Assembly: GCA_025964895.1 (NCBI GenBank)
Contig: JAOPXY010000088.1
Coordinates: 1 to 47,288 of the forward strand
Length of the DNA stretch: 47,288 nucleotides
From: Aeromicrobium sp.
GTDB lineage: Bacteria; Actinomycetota; Actinomycetes; Propionibacteriales; Nocardioidaceae
Direction: 5' to 3'
The notes under the pieces were generated by a model, which was not told where the DNA came from, ran no database searches, and saw nothing but the letters and a program-made list of their open reading frames with translations. Positions 25,202 to 33,285 of the stretch are shown piece after piece. Position 1 is the stretch's first letter. Each line of letters opens with the position of its first letter. A program made the position numbers and the translations under genes.

Positions 25202-26302
25202 GTGAGCGAGAAGTATCAGGTGCCGCCGGGCGTCGAGATCGCGACCCAGTGGGCGTGGCGCCTGCTCGTGATCGCCGCGGCCGGGCTGGTCGGGATCTGG
25301 CTGCTGCGCTACTTCTCGGAGATCACGGTGCCGATCGCGGTGGCAACGCTGGGGACGGCGCTGACGGTCGACGCCGTCAACTGGCTGCAGGCGCGCGGAC
25401 TGCCCCGCCTCGTCGCGACGTTCGCCGTCGTGATCTTCATGCTCGTGGCGTTCATCGGCATGCTCGCCCTGGTCGGTCAGCAGCTGGCCTCGCAGGTCGC
25501 CGAGCTGCGGTCCAGCGTCGTCGACGGCATCTCGCAGGTGCAGGACTGGGCCAAGACGGGCCCCTTGCACCTCACGGACGACCAGGTGCAGGGCTGGGTG
25601 GACAGCGCGAAGGAGTCGATCGCGTCGAGTGACACCTCGATCGTCACGCGAGTCAGCGAGCTCGGCACGACCGTGACGCACGTCCTCGCGGGCTTCTTCA
25701 TCGCGCTGTTCTCGGCGTTCTTCTTCCTCTACGAGGGCCAGCGCATCTGGGGCTGGGTCGTGGCCCTGTTCCCGCGCGCCGCGCGCGACCGCGTCGACTC
25801 CTCGGGTCACACCGCGTGGGCGTCGCTGACCGCCTTCGTGCGGGCGACGGTCCTCGTCGCGCTGGTCGACGCGATCGGCATCGCCCTGGGCGCCTGGGTG
25901 CTGAACGTACCGCTGACGCTCGCGATCGGCGTCCTCGTCTTCCTGGGCGCGTTCATCCCGATCATCGGCGCGCTGCTGTCGGGCATGGTCGCGGTGCTGG
26001 TGGCCCTCGTGGCGCAGGGCCCGTGGACGGCGCTGGCCATGCTGATCGTCGTCGTGGCGATCCAGCAGGTCGAGTCGCACGTGCTGCAGCCGTTCCTGAT
26101 GGGCCGGCTCGTCGCGGTGCACCCGCTCGCGATCATCTTCGCGATCGCCGCGGGCGTCACGGTCGCCGGCATCGTCGGTGCCCTCATCGCGGTGCCGCTC
26201 GCCGCCTGCCTCAACGGCGTCGTGCGGCATCTCGTCTCGGTCGCGCAGGACTATCAGAACGATCCCGAGGACGACGTCGGACTGGAGCCGCGGGCCACAT
26301 GA
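25202..26302 (+). CDS. AI-2E-family transporter (PerM-like permease)
   Basis: 366 residues with about eight membrane segments in the family's order: two pairs at the N-terminus, a soluble stretch of about 100 residues (VAELRSSVVDGISQVQDWAKTG and onward), then five to six more. The C-terminal block with LGAFIPIIGALLSG and QQVESHVLQPFLMGR is diagnostic for the AI-2E/YdiK/PerM family. Some members export autoinducer-2 or act as sodium/proton antiporters; most have no known substrate. Start GTG 25202 follows AAGGAGCGTGAGCCA. The stop overlaps the YjbR-type gene by 4 nt. Confidence 0.92.
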   Translation: MSEKYQVPPGVEIATQWAWRLLVIAAAGLVGIWLLRYFSEITVPIAVATLGTALTVDAVNWLQARGLPRLVATFAVVIFMLVAFIGMLALVGQQLASQVAELRSSVVDGISQVQDWAKTGPLHLTDDQVQGWVDSAKESIASSDTSIVTRVSELGTTVTHVLAGFFIALFSAFFFLYEGQRIWGWVVALFPRAARDRVDSSGHTAWASLTAFVRATVLVALVDAIGIALGAWVLNVPLTLAIGVLVFLGAFIPIIGALLSGMVAVLVALVAQGPWTALAMLIVVVAIQQVESHVLQPFLMGRLVAVHPLAIIFAIAAGVTVAGIVGALIAVPLAACLNGVVRHLVSVAQDYQNDPEDDVGLEPRAT

Positions 26303-26631
26303 CCGACGTCTACGCGCTGTGTGCGGCGCTGCCCGGTGCGGTGCTGACCTTCCCGTTCGGGGAGGACACCTGCGTCTACAAGGTTGGCGGCCGCATCTTC
26401 GCGCTGACCGGCGTGGGCAGCTCGGCGAGCATCAACCTCAAGGCCGAGCCGGCGGACGTCACGGGGCTGGTCGACACCTATCCCGCCGTGACCCGCGGGT
26501 ACCACATGAACAAGAAGCACTGGGTGACCGTGCAGCTGGACGGCAGCCTGCCGCCGGGGCTGCTCGAGGAGCTCATCGAGGACTCGTACGACCTGATCGT
26601 TGACAGGCTGCCGGCCCGCGACCGGCCGTGA
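26299..26631 (+). CDS. MmcQ/YjbR-family protein
   Basis: 110 residues, the full length of this small DNA-binding-like fold. Recognised by VYALCAALPGAVLTFPFGEDTCVYKVGGRIFAL at the start, INLKAEPA in the middle and the HMNKKHWVTVQLDG segment. The function of the family is not established. The ATG overlaps the stop of the transporter gene by 4 nt, so it is translated with it. It ends 5 nt before the stop of the convergent MarR-type gene. Confidence 0.9.
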   Translation: MTDVYALCAALPGAVLTFPFGEDTCVYKVGGRIFALTGVGSSASINLKAEPADVTGLVDTYPAVTRGYHMNKKHWVTVQLDGSLPPGLLEELIEDSYDLIVDRLPARDRP

Positions 26632-26636
26632 CGGCG

Positions 26637-27080
26637 TCAGACCTCGGGCAGCGCGCGGGTCAGGCGGGCGACATCGTCGCGCAGGCGGTCGCGGTCGGCG
26701 CCGCTCCAGTCGGCCATCGCCTCGGTGATGAAGGCGCGCCGCTGGTCGAAGGTGTGCTTGAGCGCGGCCCGTCCGGCGTCGGAGATCGCGATGATGCGGG
26801 CGCGACCGTCGCCCGGATCGGGCTCCCGGTCGATCAGCTGCCGGTCGCCAAGCTGCTGCACGTGGCGGCTGACGGTGGACGCGTCGAGGCTCATCGCCTC
26901 GGCCAGATCGCCCAGCCGCATGGCGCCGTGGGCGTTGAGGACGTGCAGCAGGGACGCCTGCGACGGCTCGACGCTGTCGCCGTTCATGCGGGCGCGGAAG
27001 CGGCGCCCGACCGCGAGCATGAGGACCACGACGGCGTCCTCGGCGGTGGTCGCCTCGGTGGCGACGGATGCTGATTGCAT
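26637..27080 (-). CDS. MarR-family transcriptional regulator
   Basis: 147 residues with the typical arrangement: N-terminal dimer helix, a winged helix running from PSQASLLHVLNAHGAMRLGDLAEAMSLDASTVSRHVQQLGDRQLI, a wing REPDPGDGRARIIAISDAG, and a C-terminal dimer helix. ATG 27080 starts the similarity. A palindrome TTGCATGATGCAA overlaps the start codon and a sister site lies 24 bp upstream, so the protein probably represses its own gene and perhaps the divergent threonine ammonia-lyase gene. The effector is unknown; an amino acid or oxo-acid would fit the neighbour (inference). Confidence 0.9.
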   Translation of the reverse strand: MQSASVATEATTAEDAVVVLMLAVGRRFRARMNGDSVEPSQASLLHVLNAHGAMRLGDLAEAMSLDASTVSRHVQQLGDRQLIDREPDPGDGRARIIAISDAGRAALKHTFDQRRAFITEAMADWSGADRDRLRDDVARLTRALPEV

Positions 27081-27111
27081 GATGCAAGCATATACACGTT
27101 GCGTCCTGCAA
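27075..27111. promoter_or_regulatory. Two MarR-type palindromes at the start of the marR-like gene
   Basis: TTGCATGATGCAA (27075-27087) is a perfect 6-1-6 palindrome and includes the regulator's start codon. TTGCGTCCTGCAA (27099-27111) keeps the outer TTGC/GCAA arms. Their centres are 24 bp apart. The second site is 41 nt before the -10 box of the divergent ilvA-type gene. Confidence 0.6.
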
Positions 27112-27164
27112 CCAACTCCTCTCGTGACCCGTTCGTCACATGCCGCGCGGGCTACGCTGCTCGG

Positions 27165-28355
27165 ATGGATCTGGACGACGTACGGGCGGCCCGCGGCCTG
27201 CTGAAGGGCGTGACCGAGACGACGCCGATGGCGCACTCGCGCTGGCTGAGCTCGCGCACCGGCCAGGACGTCTTCCTCAAAGCCGAGAACCTGCAGCGCA
27301 CGGGGTCGTTCAAGATCCGCGGCGCGTACGTGCGCATCGCCCGGCTCAGCGAGGAGGAGCGGGCGCGAGGCGTCGTGGCGGCCAGTGCCGGCAATCACGC
27401 GCAGGGCGTCGCTCTCGCCGCGTCGCTGCTCGGCACGAAGGCGACGATCTTCATGCCGGTCGGGGCCGCGCTGCCGAAGATCGCCGCGACGGAGGGCTAC
27501 GGGGCGGACATCCAGTTCCACGGCGCCGGCGTCACCGAGGCGCTCGTGCCGGCGAAGGAGTTCGCCGAGCGCACCGGCGCGGTGTTGATCCACCCCTTCG
27601 ACCACGAGGACATCATCGCGGGCCAGGGCACGCTGGGCCTGGAGGTCCTCGAGCAGTGCCCGGACGTCAGGACGATCCTGGTGCCGCTCGGCGGCGGCGG
27701 CCTGGCCGCCGGGGTGGCGCTGCTGCGCAGCGAGCGTCCCGACCTGCGGATCGTCGGCGTGCAGGCCGCGAGCGCCGCGGCATACCCCGCGTCGATCAGC
27801 GCCGGCCGTCCCACGGCCGGCGTCATGGGCTCGACGATGGCCGACGGCATCTCGGTCGCACAGCCCGGCGACATCCCGTTCGAGATCCTGGCGTCGCTGC
27901 TCGACGAGGTCGTCACGGTGAGCGAGGACTCGATGAGCACCGCCCTGATCCACCTGCTCGAGCGCGCCAAGCTGCTGGTCGAGCCGGCGGGCGCGGTCGC
28001 GGTCGCGGCGGTGCTCGATCGTCCCGACGAGTACGAGGGGCCGGTCGTCGCGGTGTTGTCCGGCGGCAACATCGACGCGCTGGTGCTGCTCGACGTCATC
28101 CGGCACGGCCTCGCGGCGGCGGGACGCTTCCTGAGCTTCCGGGCCCGCATCTCGGACCGGCCGGGCGAGCTGATGCGCCTGCTCGGCGACCTGGCCGCGA
28201 TGCAGGTCAACGTGCTGACCGTCAACCACGACCGCAACTCCGACTCCCTGGGCGTGCGCCAGGTCGACGTCGACGTGCAGGTCGCGACGCGTGGCCCGCT
28301 GCAGCGGGCCGAGGTGCCGACCCGGCTCCGCGCCCTCGGCTACGAGCTCCTGTAG
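27165..28355 (+). CDS. Threonine ammonia-lyase, catabolic type with C-terminal ACT domain
   Basis: 396 residues, a PLP fold type II enzyme that turns threonine (or serine) into 2-oxobutyrate (or pyruvate) and ammonia. The PLP Lys is Lys50 in TGSFKIRGA, the substrate loop is SAGNHAQGVA, and the phosphate loop is PLGGGGLAAGV. Residues from about 325 (FLSFRARISDRPGELMRLLGDLA) form a single ACT domain, the architecture of short TdcB/IlvA proteins. ATG 27165 is 6 nt after TACGCT (27153-27158), so the mRNA is probably leaderless. Whether it serves isoleucine synthesis or degradation is open; a single ACT domain favours degradation. Confidence 0.9.
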   Translation: MDLDDVRAARGLLKGVTETTPMAHSRWLSSRTGQDVFLKAENLQRTGSFKIRGAYVRIARLSEEERARGVVAASAGNHAQGVALAASLLGTKATIFMPVGAALPKIAATEGYGADIQFHGAGVTEALVPAKEFAERTGAVLIHPFDHEDIIAGQGTLGLEVLEQCPDVRTILVPLGGGGLAAGVALLRSERPDLRIVGVQAASAAAYPASISAGRPTAGVMGSTMADGISVAQPGDIPFEILASLLDEVVTVSEDSMSTALIHLLERAKLLVEPAGAVAVAAVLDRPDEYEGPVVAVLSGGNIDALVLLDVIRHGLAAAGRFLSFRARISDRPGELMRLLGDLAAMQVNVLTVNHDRNSDSLGVRQVDVDVQVATRGPLQRAEVPTRLRALGYELL

Positions 28356-28385
28356 CTCCTCTGCACACCCGTCACGGACGCCGGG

Positions 28386-28889
28386 TCAGAAGGGCTTCGC
28401 GGCGACGATCTCGACGCCGAGGCGCTTGCCGTTGGGGGTCTCGTACGTCGCGGAGTCGCCGACGTTCTTGCCCAGGATGGCCGCACCCAGCGGCGATGTG
28501 GGGGAGTAGACGTCCATGTCGACGCTGGAGTCCATGCTGAGCAGCTCGCGCGAGCCGAGCAGGAACTCCTCGGTGTCGGTGTCGCCCTCGAAGCGGATCG
28601 TGACGAGCATGCCGGCCTCGACGAGGCCGTCGTCGGCGGGCTTGTCGCCCACCTCGGCGCGGCGCAGCATGCTCTCGAGCTGGTCGATGCGCGCCTTGGT
28701 CTTGCCCTGCTCCTCAAGCGCAGCGTGGTAGCCGCCGTTCTCATTGAGGTCGCCCTCGTCGCGAGCGGCGGCGATCTTGGCCGTGATGTCGGCCCAGACG
28801 TCACCCTTGAGGTGCGCGAGCTCCTGCTGCAGACGGTCGTACGCCTCCTGGGTCACCCAGATGGTGTCGGTCTCTGTCGGCTGAGTCAT
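28386..28889 (-). CDS. greA: Transcription elongation factor GreA
   Basis: 167 residues. The N-terminal coiled coil (YDRLQQELAHLKGDVWADITAKIAAARDEGDLNENGGYHAALEEQGKTKARIDQLESML) has the acidic tip DEGDLNENGGY that reaches into the RNA polymerase channel to stimulate cleavage of backtracked RNA. The C-terminal FKBP-like domain ends SPLGAAILGKNVGDSATYETPNGKRLGVEIVAAKPF, the standard GreA tail. AAAGGAG precedes the ATG by about 8 nt. It lies downstream of the DUF4307 gene on the same strand and near mca, an order common in Actinobacteria. Confidence 0.96.
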   Translation of the reverse strand: MTQPTETDTIWVTQEAYDRLQQELAHLKGDVWADITAKIAAARDEGDLNENGGYHAALEEQGKTKARIDQLESMLRRAEVGDKPADDGLVEAGMLVTIRFEGDTDTEEFLLGSRELLSMDSSVDMDVYSPTSPLGAAILGKNVGDSATYETPNGKRLGVEIVAAKPF

Positions 28890-28911
28890 CGGTGCGCTCC
28901 TTTACGTGCGG

Positions 28912-28935
28912 CACCCCGGGATAGCGCCCGGGGTG
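28912..28935 (-). terminator. Hairpin between the DUF4307 gene and greA
   Basis: CACCCCGGG (28912-28920) and CCCGGGGTG (28927-28935) form a perfect 9-bp stem with a 6-nt loop. It is 18 nt past the stop of the DUF4307 gene and 22 nt before the greA start, so it either ends the upstream transcript or forms part of the greA leader. No U-run follows on the minus strand. Confidence 0.55.
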
Positions 28936-28953
28936 AACTCACAAGGCTAGCAC

Positions 28954-29331
28954 TCAATCAGCGGGCACACACGTCCTCAGCACACCGTTGACGGCCCGCC
29001 GCTCGGTCTCGATGTCGATCACGACCCGGACCTTTTCCTGCTTCGATGCCGGGACGTCGACGGTCTTCTCGCCGACGATCGAGTGGTCGTCGGCCTGCGC
29101 GTACACGGTGCACGTGACGTCGAGCGGGTCGGGACGGACGACGTCGAGCTTGACCGACACCTTCGAGTCGCTCACGACCTCGTAGCCCCACAGCCGGCCC
29201 GTCACGGGGTCCTTCTGAAAGCCCACCCACGCCGCGAAGGCGATGCCGAGCGTGATGCCGACCGCCGCGACAGCGGGCCAGAACCATCGGGGGCGCTGGC
29301 TGGATCCGTAGCGGGAGCTGAGGTCGGTCAC
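28954..29331 (-). CDS. DUF4307 membrane protein
   Basis: 125 residues: a short basic N-terminus (SSRYGSSQRPRWFWP), one membrane helix (AVAAVGITLGIAFAAWVGF) and an extracellular domain of about 85 residues with a Cys near each end (VTCTVYAQ and RTCVPAD), which may form a disulfide. This matches DUF4307, found next to mca and greA across Actinobacteria; its function is unknown. GTG 29331 is chosen from the family's start RYG; a much longer open frame upstream runs antisense through mca and is not coding. Confidence 0.88.
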   Translation of the reverse strand: MTDLSSRYGSSQRPRWFWPAVAAVGITLGIAFAAWVGFQKDPVTGRLWGYEVVSDSKVSVKLDVVRPDPLDVTCTVYAQADDHSIVGEKTVDVPASKQEKVRVVIDIETERRAVNGVLRTCVPAD

Positions 29332-29454
29332 GTCGTCCAGTGTCTCAGGTAGGGCCCACCCGTGGCGGACGGCCTCCCGGCCGGACGGAACACCCGGGCC
29401 GTGCGCCGTGTTGCTCTGGATGCGAGGATTTCCGTACCCCTTCGAAGGAGAACC

Positions 29455-30378
29455 GTGGCCGAGAAGCTCCGTCTCATGCACGTGCACGCCCACCCCGACG
29501 ACGAGTCGAGCAAGGGCGCGGCGTCGACCGCCCGCTACGTGGCCGAAGGCGTCGACGTGCACGTCGTGACGTGCACGGGCGGCGAGCGCGGCTCGATCCT
29601 CAACCCCCAGTTCAAGCACCCGGGCATCGAGGACAACCCCGAGCTCATCTCGGAGATCCGCCGTGAGGAGATGGACCGAGCCCGCGAGATCCTCGGCGTC
29701 ACGCAGGACTGGCTCGGCTTCGTCGACTCCGGCTGGCCCGAGGGTGACCCGAAGCCGCCGCTGCCCGAGGGCTGCTTCGGCCTGGTTCCCGTCGAGGAGG
29801 CCGCCGAGCCGCTCGTCCGCCTCATCCGCTCGTTCCGGCCGCACGTGCTGACGACGTACGACGAGAACGGCGGCTACCCCCACCCCGATCACATCAAGTG
29901 CCACGAGATCAGCGTGTACGCCTACGAGGCGGCTGCGGATCCCGAGCGCTACCCCGACGCGGGCGAGCCGTGGCAGGTATCGAAGCTGTACTACCACCTG
30001 GGCTGGAGCTGGAAGCGCATGGATGCGATCGGGAAGGCCATGGAGCGGCACGGTCTGGAGAATCCGTACGCCGAGCGGTTCAAGGACTGGGAGCGCAAGC
30101 CCGAGGACGAGGCGCGGCTCACGACGCAGGTCGAGTGTGCCGAGTACTTCCCGGTGCGCGACGCGGCCCTCATCGCCCACGCGACGCAGATCGACCCCGA
30201 GGGCTGGTTCTTCGCCGTGCCGCACGAGGTCCAGGCCGAGGCGTGGCCTTACGAGGACTACCAGCTCGTCGACGCGAAGGTCGAGACGAGCACCCCCGAG
30301 GACGATCTGTTCGCCGGCCTGCGCGACGTGGTGCGCACCGGCCATCCTGCTGACGAATCCCCCGTGGCCGCCCGCTGA
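29455..30378 (+). CDS. mca: Mycothiol S-conjugate amidase
   Basis: 307 residues, LmbE-like fold. Zinc ligands are in HAHPDDESSKG (His13, Asp16) and in GGYPHPDHIKCHE (His146). Mca cleaves mycothiol conjugates of drugs, alkylating agents and toxins into glucosaminyl-inositol and a mercapturic acid that is exported. The long C-terminal part (LYYHLGWSWKRMDAIGKAMERHG and onward) distinguishes Mca from the shorter MshB deacetylase. GTG 29455 follows GAAGGAGAACC, a good ribosome-binding site. The gene is divergent from DUF4307/greA. Its presence shows that the host makes mycothiol. Confidence 0.95.
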   Translation: MAEKLRLMHVHAHPDDESSKGAASTARYVAEGVDVHVVTCTGGERGSILNPQFKHPGIEDNPELISEIRREEMDRAREILGVTQDWLGFVDSGWPEGDPKPPLPEGCFGLVPVEEAAEPLVRLIRSFRPHVLTTYDENGGYPHPDHIKCHEISVYAYEAAADPERYPDAGEPWQVSKLYYHLGWSWKRMDAIGKAMERHGLENPYAERFKDWERKPEDEARLTTQVECAEYFPVRDAALIAHATQIDPEGWFFAVPHEVQAEAWPYEDYQLVDAKVETSTPEDDLFAGLRDVVRTGHPADESPVAAR

Positions 30379-30379
30379 C

Positions 30380-31312
30380 GTGAACGTCACCGTCGTCCTC
30401 GCCTTCACCGCGAACGCGCTGGTCGCGGTGGCGAAGTCGGTCGCGGCGGTGCTGACGGGATCGCCGTCGATGGTCGCGGAGTCGGCCCACTCGTGGGCCG
30501 ACACGGGCAACGAGATCTTCCTGTTGGTCGCCGACCGGCGGTCGCGTCGGCGGCCCGACCGGACCCACCCGCTCGGATACGGACGCGAGGCGTATGTCTG
30601 GTCGATGTTCGCGGCGGTCGGCCTGTTCGTCGCCGGTGCGGTCGTGTCGGTCGCCCACGGCGTCCAGCAGCTCACGGCGGACGAAGCGTCCGAGAGCTTC
30701 ACGATCGCCTACGTCGTGCTCGGCATCGCCTTCGTGCTCGAGGGCGTCTCGTTCCTGCAGGCGTTCCGCCAGGTGCGCGGGCAGGCCGACAAGCTCGAAC
30801 ACTCCGTGCTGCGGCACACTCTCGACACGTCCGATCCGACACTGCGCGCGGTCTTTGCGGAGGACTCCGCGGCGCTCGTCGGCATCGTGATCGCGGCGGC
30901 CGGCATCGCTCTGCATCAGGTCACCGGGTCGCCGGTCTACGACGCGATCGGCTCGATCCTCGTCGGCGTGCTGCTGGCGGTCGTCGCCTTCGTCCTGATC
31001 GACCGCAACCGGCGGTTCCTGGTCGGCATGGAGGTCGCGTCATCCATCCGCGCCTCCGTGATGGACCGCATCGCGGGCATGGACGAGGTCTCGAGCGTCG
31101 GCTACCTGCACGTGGAGTTCGTCGGGCCGCGCCGCGTCTTCATCGTGGCCAGCGTCGACCTGGTCGGCGACGCCAGCGAGTCGGCCGTGGCCGACCGGTT
31201 ACGGTCCCTGGAGCACCGCCTGGAGCTGGAGGACGAGGTCGTCGAGGCCGTCCTGACGGTGTCGCGTCCGGGTAGTCCTCCCGATGCCGAGCTCGACGCG
31301 GCCGCCGACTGA
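30380..31312 (+). CDS. Cation diffusion facilitator family transporter
   Basis: 310 residues, about six membrane helices and a C-terminal cytoplasmic domain. The metal site of helix 2 appears as SMVAESAHSWADTGNE (His/Asp pair), and the following HPLGYGREAYVWSMF loop is typical of the family. Helix 5 carries LRAVFAEDSAALVGI, where Glu/Asp replace the second His-Asp pair of zinc transporters, as in several actinobacterial members, so metal preference is uncertain. The C-terminal domain (VMDRIAGMDEVSSVGYLHVEFVGPRRVFIVASVDL) has the CDF ferredoxin-like fold. GTG 30380 directly follows the mca stop (TGAC-GTG), so the two may be co-transcribed. Confidence 0.9.
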   Translation: MNVTVVLAFTANALVAVAKSVAAVLTGSPSMVAESAHSWADTGNEIFLLVADRRSRRRPDRTHPLGYGREAYVWSMFAAVGLFVAGAVVSVAHGVQQLTADEASESFTIAYVVLGIAFVLEGVSFLQAFRQVRGQADKLEHSVLRHTLDTSDPTLRAVFAEDSAALVGIVIAAAGIALHQVTGSPVYDAIGSILVGVLLAVVAFVLIDRNRRFLVGMEVASSIRASVMDRIAGMDEVSSVGYLHVEFVGPRRVFIVASVDLVGDASESAVADRLRSLEHRLELEDEVVEAVLTVSRPGSPPDAELDAAAD

Positions 31313-31750
31313 TCACAGGTCGTAGGCGAGGGTGATCTCGTACCCGTCCTCGCTGTGGCCCGCGATCTCGACCGTCGCCTCGCCCGTCATCGTCTCAAGG
31401 CCGCCGGTGCCCAGGCCCTCGACGATCGTCAAGGTCGCGCGGACGCCGGACGGGTCGTGCTCGCCGCGGTGCTGGAGGACGAGCGAGCCGTCGTGCCCGT
31501 CGATCGAGCCCTCGAAGCGCTCGAAGCCGGTCACGGGGGCGCTGCCGGGACGGTACGAGATGAGGTAGGCGACGACGCCCGTCCCCTCGATGGGTCCGGT
31601 GTAGGCGTAGCCGGCGTCGACGCGCGAGAAGCCGCGGCTGGGGTACTGGACGCCGTTGACCTCGGTCGTCTCGCCGTCGATGTCGACGACGACGTGCTCG
31701 TCCCACGAGGTGACGGCGAAGCGGGCGGTGGTCGTGTGTGCGTGGCTCAT
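31313..31750 (-). CDS. DUF3224 family protein
   Basis: 145 residues, a small beta-barrel-like protein. It begins TTARFAVTSWDEHVVVDIDG and contains the SRVDAGYAYTGPIEGTGVVAYLISYRP block that identifies DUF3224, whose members have an allene-oxide-cyclase-like barrel and unknown function. The GFERFEGSIDGHDGSLVLQHRGEHD segment is the family's other conserved block. On the minus strand TACCGT lies 7 nt before the ATG, predicting a leaderless mRNA. It converges with the CDF gene, with the stop codons directly abutting. Confidence 0.9.
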   Translation of the reverse strand: MSHAHTTTARFAVTSWDEHVVVDIDGETTEVNGVQYPSRGFSRVDAGYAYTGPIEGTGVVAYLISYRPGSAPVTGFERFEGSIDGHDGSLVLQHRGEHDPSGVRATLTIVEGLGTGGLETMTGEATVEIAGHSEDGYEITLAYDL

Positions 31751-31809
31751 GCGACCGACGGTAGGGTCCGCGCCGCGCGTCGCGCTTGGACAAACGCGAC
31801 ACTGGTGCC

Positions 31810-32619
31810 ATGACCGATCCGCGTGGCCGGGGCGAGGCCGCGATCCTCCGCCCCACGGCGGCGGCGCAGCGCATCGACGTGTCCCGCGTGGCGCCGTCGC
31901 CGCGCTGGGCGCCGTTCGTCGAGTACCACTGGATCGTGCGCTGGGAGTGCCCCGAGCCGTTCGCGCAGCAGATCATCCCGCAGCCGTGCGTGCACCTCAC
32001 GGCCGAGCCCGCGGACCGGGTCGCTCGGCTGCTCGTCAACGGCGTGACCCGCGAGCCATGGGTGCGCACGCTGCACGGCACGGGTCACGTCGTCGGCACG
32101 GCGTTCCGCCCCGCCTCGTTCCGCGCGGTGCTCGGCGCCGACCTCGGCACCGTCGCCGGCCGCGTCGTGCCGCTGGGTGACGTCATCGGCCCGGACGATC
32201 GGCCGGCCGCCGCGGCGGCGCTTCGGCCTGGCCTCTCCGACGCGGAGATGGTCGAGCCGCTGGAGCGGCACCTCGATGCGTGCGGCGCGGTGCTCGACCC
32301 GGTGGCAGACGGCATCAACGCGCTGGTCCGCGCGGCCGAGCTCGACCGGACCATGACCCGCGCAGACCAGCTGGCCGAGCGGGCCGGCGTCGGCCTGCGG
32401 ACGCTGCAGCGCCAGTTCACGGCCTACCTCGGCGTGGGACCGAAGTGGGTCGTGCAGCGGTTCCGGCTGCTCGACGCGGCCGCCGCGGCGCACGTCGGGG
32501 AACCGACCGACTGGGCCGCCCTCGCGAACGACCTCGGCTTCGCCGACCAGTCCCACCTGATCCGTGTGTTCACCGCCGTGGTGGGCACCCCGCCGGCGAC
32601 GTACGCACGCGACGCCTGA
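31810..32619 (+). CDS. AraC-family transcriptional regulator
   Basis: 269 residues. The N-terminal region with SPRWAPFVEYHWIVRW and QQIIPQPCVHLTAEP matches the DUF6597 sensor domain often fused to AraC DNA-binding domains. The C-terminal AraC part has two helix-turn-helix units: ADQLAERAGVGLRTLQRQFTAYLG and TDWAALANDLGFADQSHLIRVFTAVVGTPPATY. ATG 31810 is used; an in-frame TTG at 31786 could add eight residues. It is divergent from the DUF3224 gene with only 59 nt between, so it may control that gene (inference). Confidence 0.9.
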   Translation: MTDPRGRGEAAILRPTAAAQRIDVSRVAPSPRWAPFVEYHWIVRWECPEPFAQQIIPQPCVHLTAEPADRVARLLVNGVTREPWVRTLHGTGHVVGTAFRPASFRAVLGADLGTVAGRVVPLGDVIGPDDRPAAAAALRPGLSDAEMVEPLERHLDACGAVLDPVADGINALVRAAELDRTMTRADQLAERAGVGLRTLQRQFTAYLGVGPKWVVQRFRLLDAAAAAHVGEPTDWAALANDLGFADQSHLIRVFTAVVGTPPATYARDA

Positions 32620-32668
32620 CGTCCGCCCGGCACGGTCCGGCGCGGGGTTGCAGGCGTAGACTCGACCT

Positions 32669-32905
32669 ATGCGCGCTTACGTTCTGCTCGCGGACCTGGC
32701 CCAGGCCGGCACCCGCAAGACCCCGTTGGACCCCAACGACGTCAAGCCCGGCTGGCTCGCTCTTGGCATCGTGGTCATCCTGATCGTCGCCGTCTTCTTC
32801 CTGTGCCGCTCGTTCCTGGCCCACGCTCGCAAGGCCCAGCAGCCCTGGGAGGGCGAGGACGCCGAGTCCGACACCCGCCGCACCACCCCGCACGACCGCG
32901 GCTAG
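32669..32905 (+). CDS. Small single-pass membrane protein
   Basis: 78 residues. A single hydrophobic helix (GWLALGIVVILIVAVFFLCRSFL, about residues 28-50) is followed by a basic patch and a hydrophilic tail ending DTRRTTPHDRG, so the tail should be cytoplasmic. Proteins of this build are common near housekeeping genes in Actinobacteria, without known function. ATG 32669 lies 6 nt after TAGACT (32657-32662) and has no ribosome-binding site, which fits leaderless translation. It overlaps the DUF1272 gene tail by 4 nt on the opposite strand. Confidence 0.8.
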   Translation: MRAYVLLADLAQAGTRKTPLDPNDVKPGWLALGIVVILIVAVFFLCRSFLAHARKAQQPWEGEDAESDTRRTTPHDRG

Positions 32906-33210
32906 CGCTCGCTCGGGGGTGTCCCGGCGAGGCGCTCGGACAGTTCCGCCGCCTCGGCCGCGGTCCTGGACATGTGGACGCGGACCGTCGACGCCGGCCG
33001 CTGCGCCAGCGACAGGCCGGGCCGCCACCCGGTGGACGGCCGGATCGGGCGAGGGGTGAATCCGCCGCCGCAGTTGGGGCACACGTTGCGCAGCCCGTCG
33101 ACGCACGCGAGGCAGAAGGTGCACTCGTAGGTGCAGATCATCGCGATCTGGGAGCCGGCCGGTAGGTCGAGGTCGCACGACTCGCAGTTGGGTCGCAGCT
33201 CCAGCGCCAT
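32902..33210 (-). CDS. DUF1272 zinc-binding protein
   Basis: 102 residues. The first 60 residues match DUF1272: MALELRPNCESCDLDLP, then MICTYECTFCLACVDG, then VCPNCGGGF. Eight Cys arranged as four CX2C-like pairs suggest two zinc sites. The remaining 40 residues (with HMSRTAAEAAELSERLAG) are an extension without recognised motifs. The function of the family is unknown. ATG 33210 is the start of similarity, preceded by AGGAACCGACG on the minus strand. It is convergent with the small membrane protein gene. Confidence 0.88.
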   Translation of the reverse strand: MALELRPNCESCDLDLPAGSQIAMICTYECTFCLACVDGLRNVCPNCGGGFTPRPIRPSTGWRPGLSLAQRPASTVRVHMSRTAAEAAELSERLAGTPPSER

Positions 33211-33285
33211 CGTCGGTTCCTGTCGTCGTGGTGGGTGCCACAGGCTTGCACAGTCCACCCCGCGGATCCGACCTAGGGTGGACGT

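Noticed and set aside
28386..30378. greA, DUF4307 and mca as a novel cluster
   Set aside because: This order is common throughout Actinobacteria and needs no special explanation.
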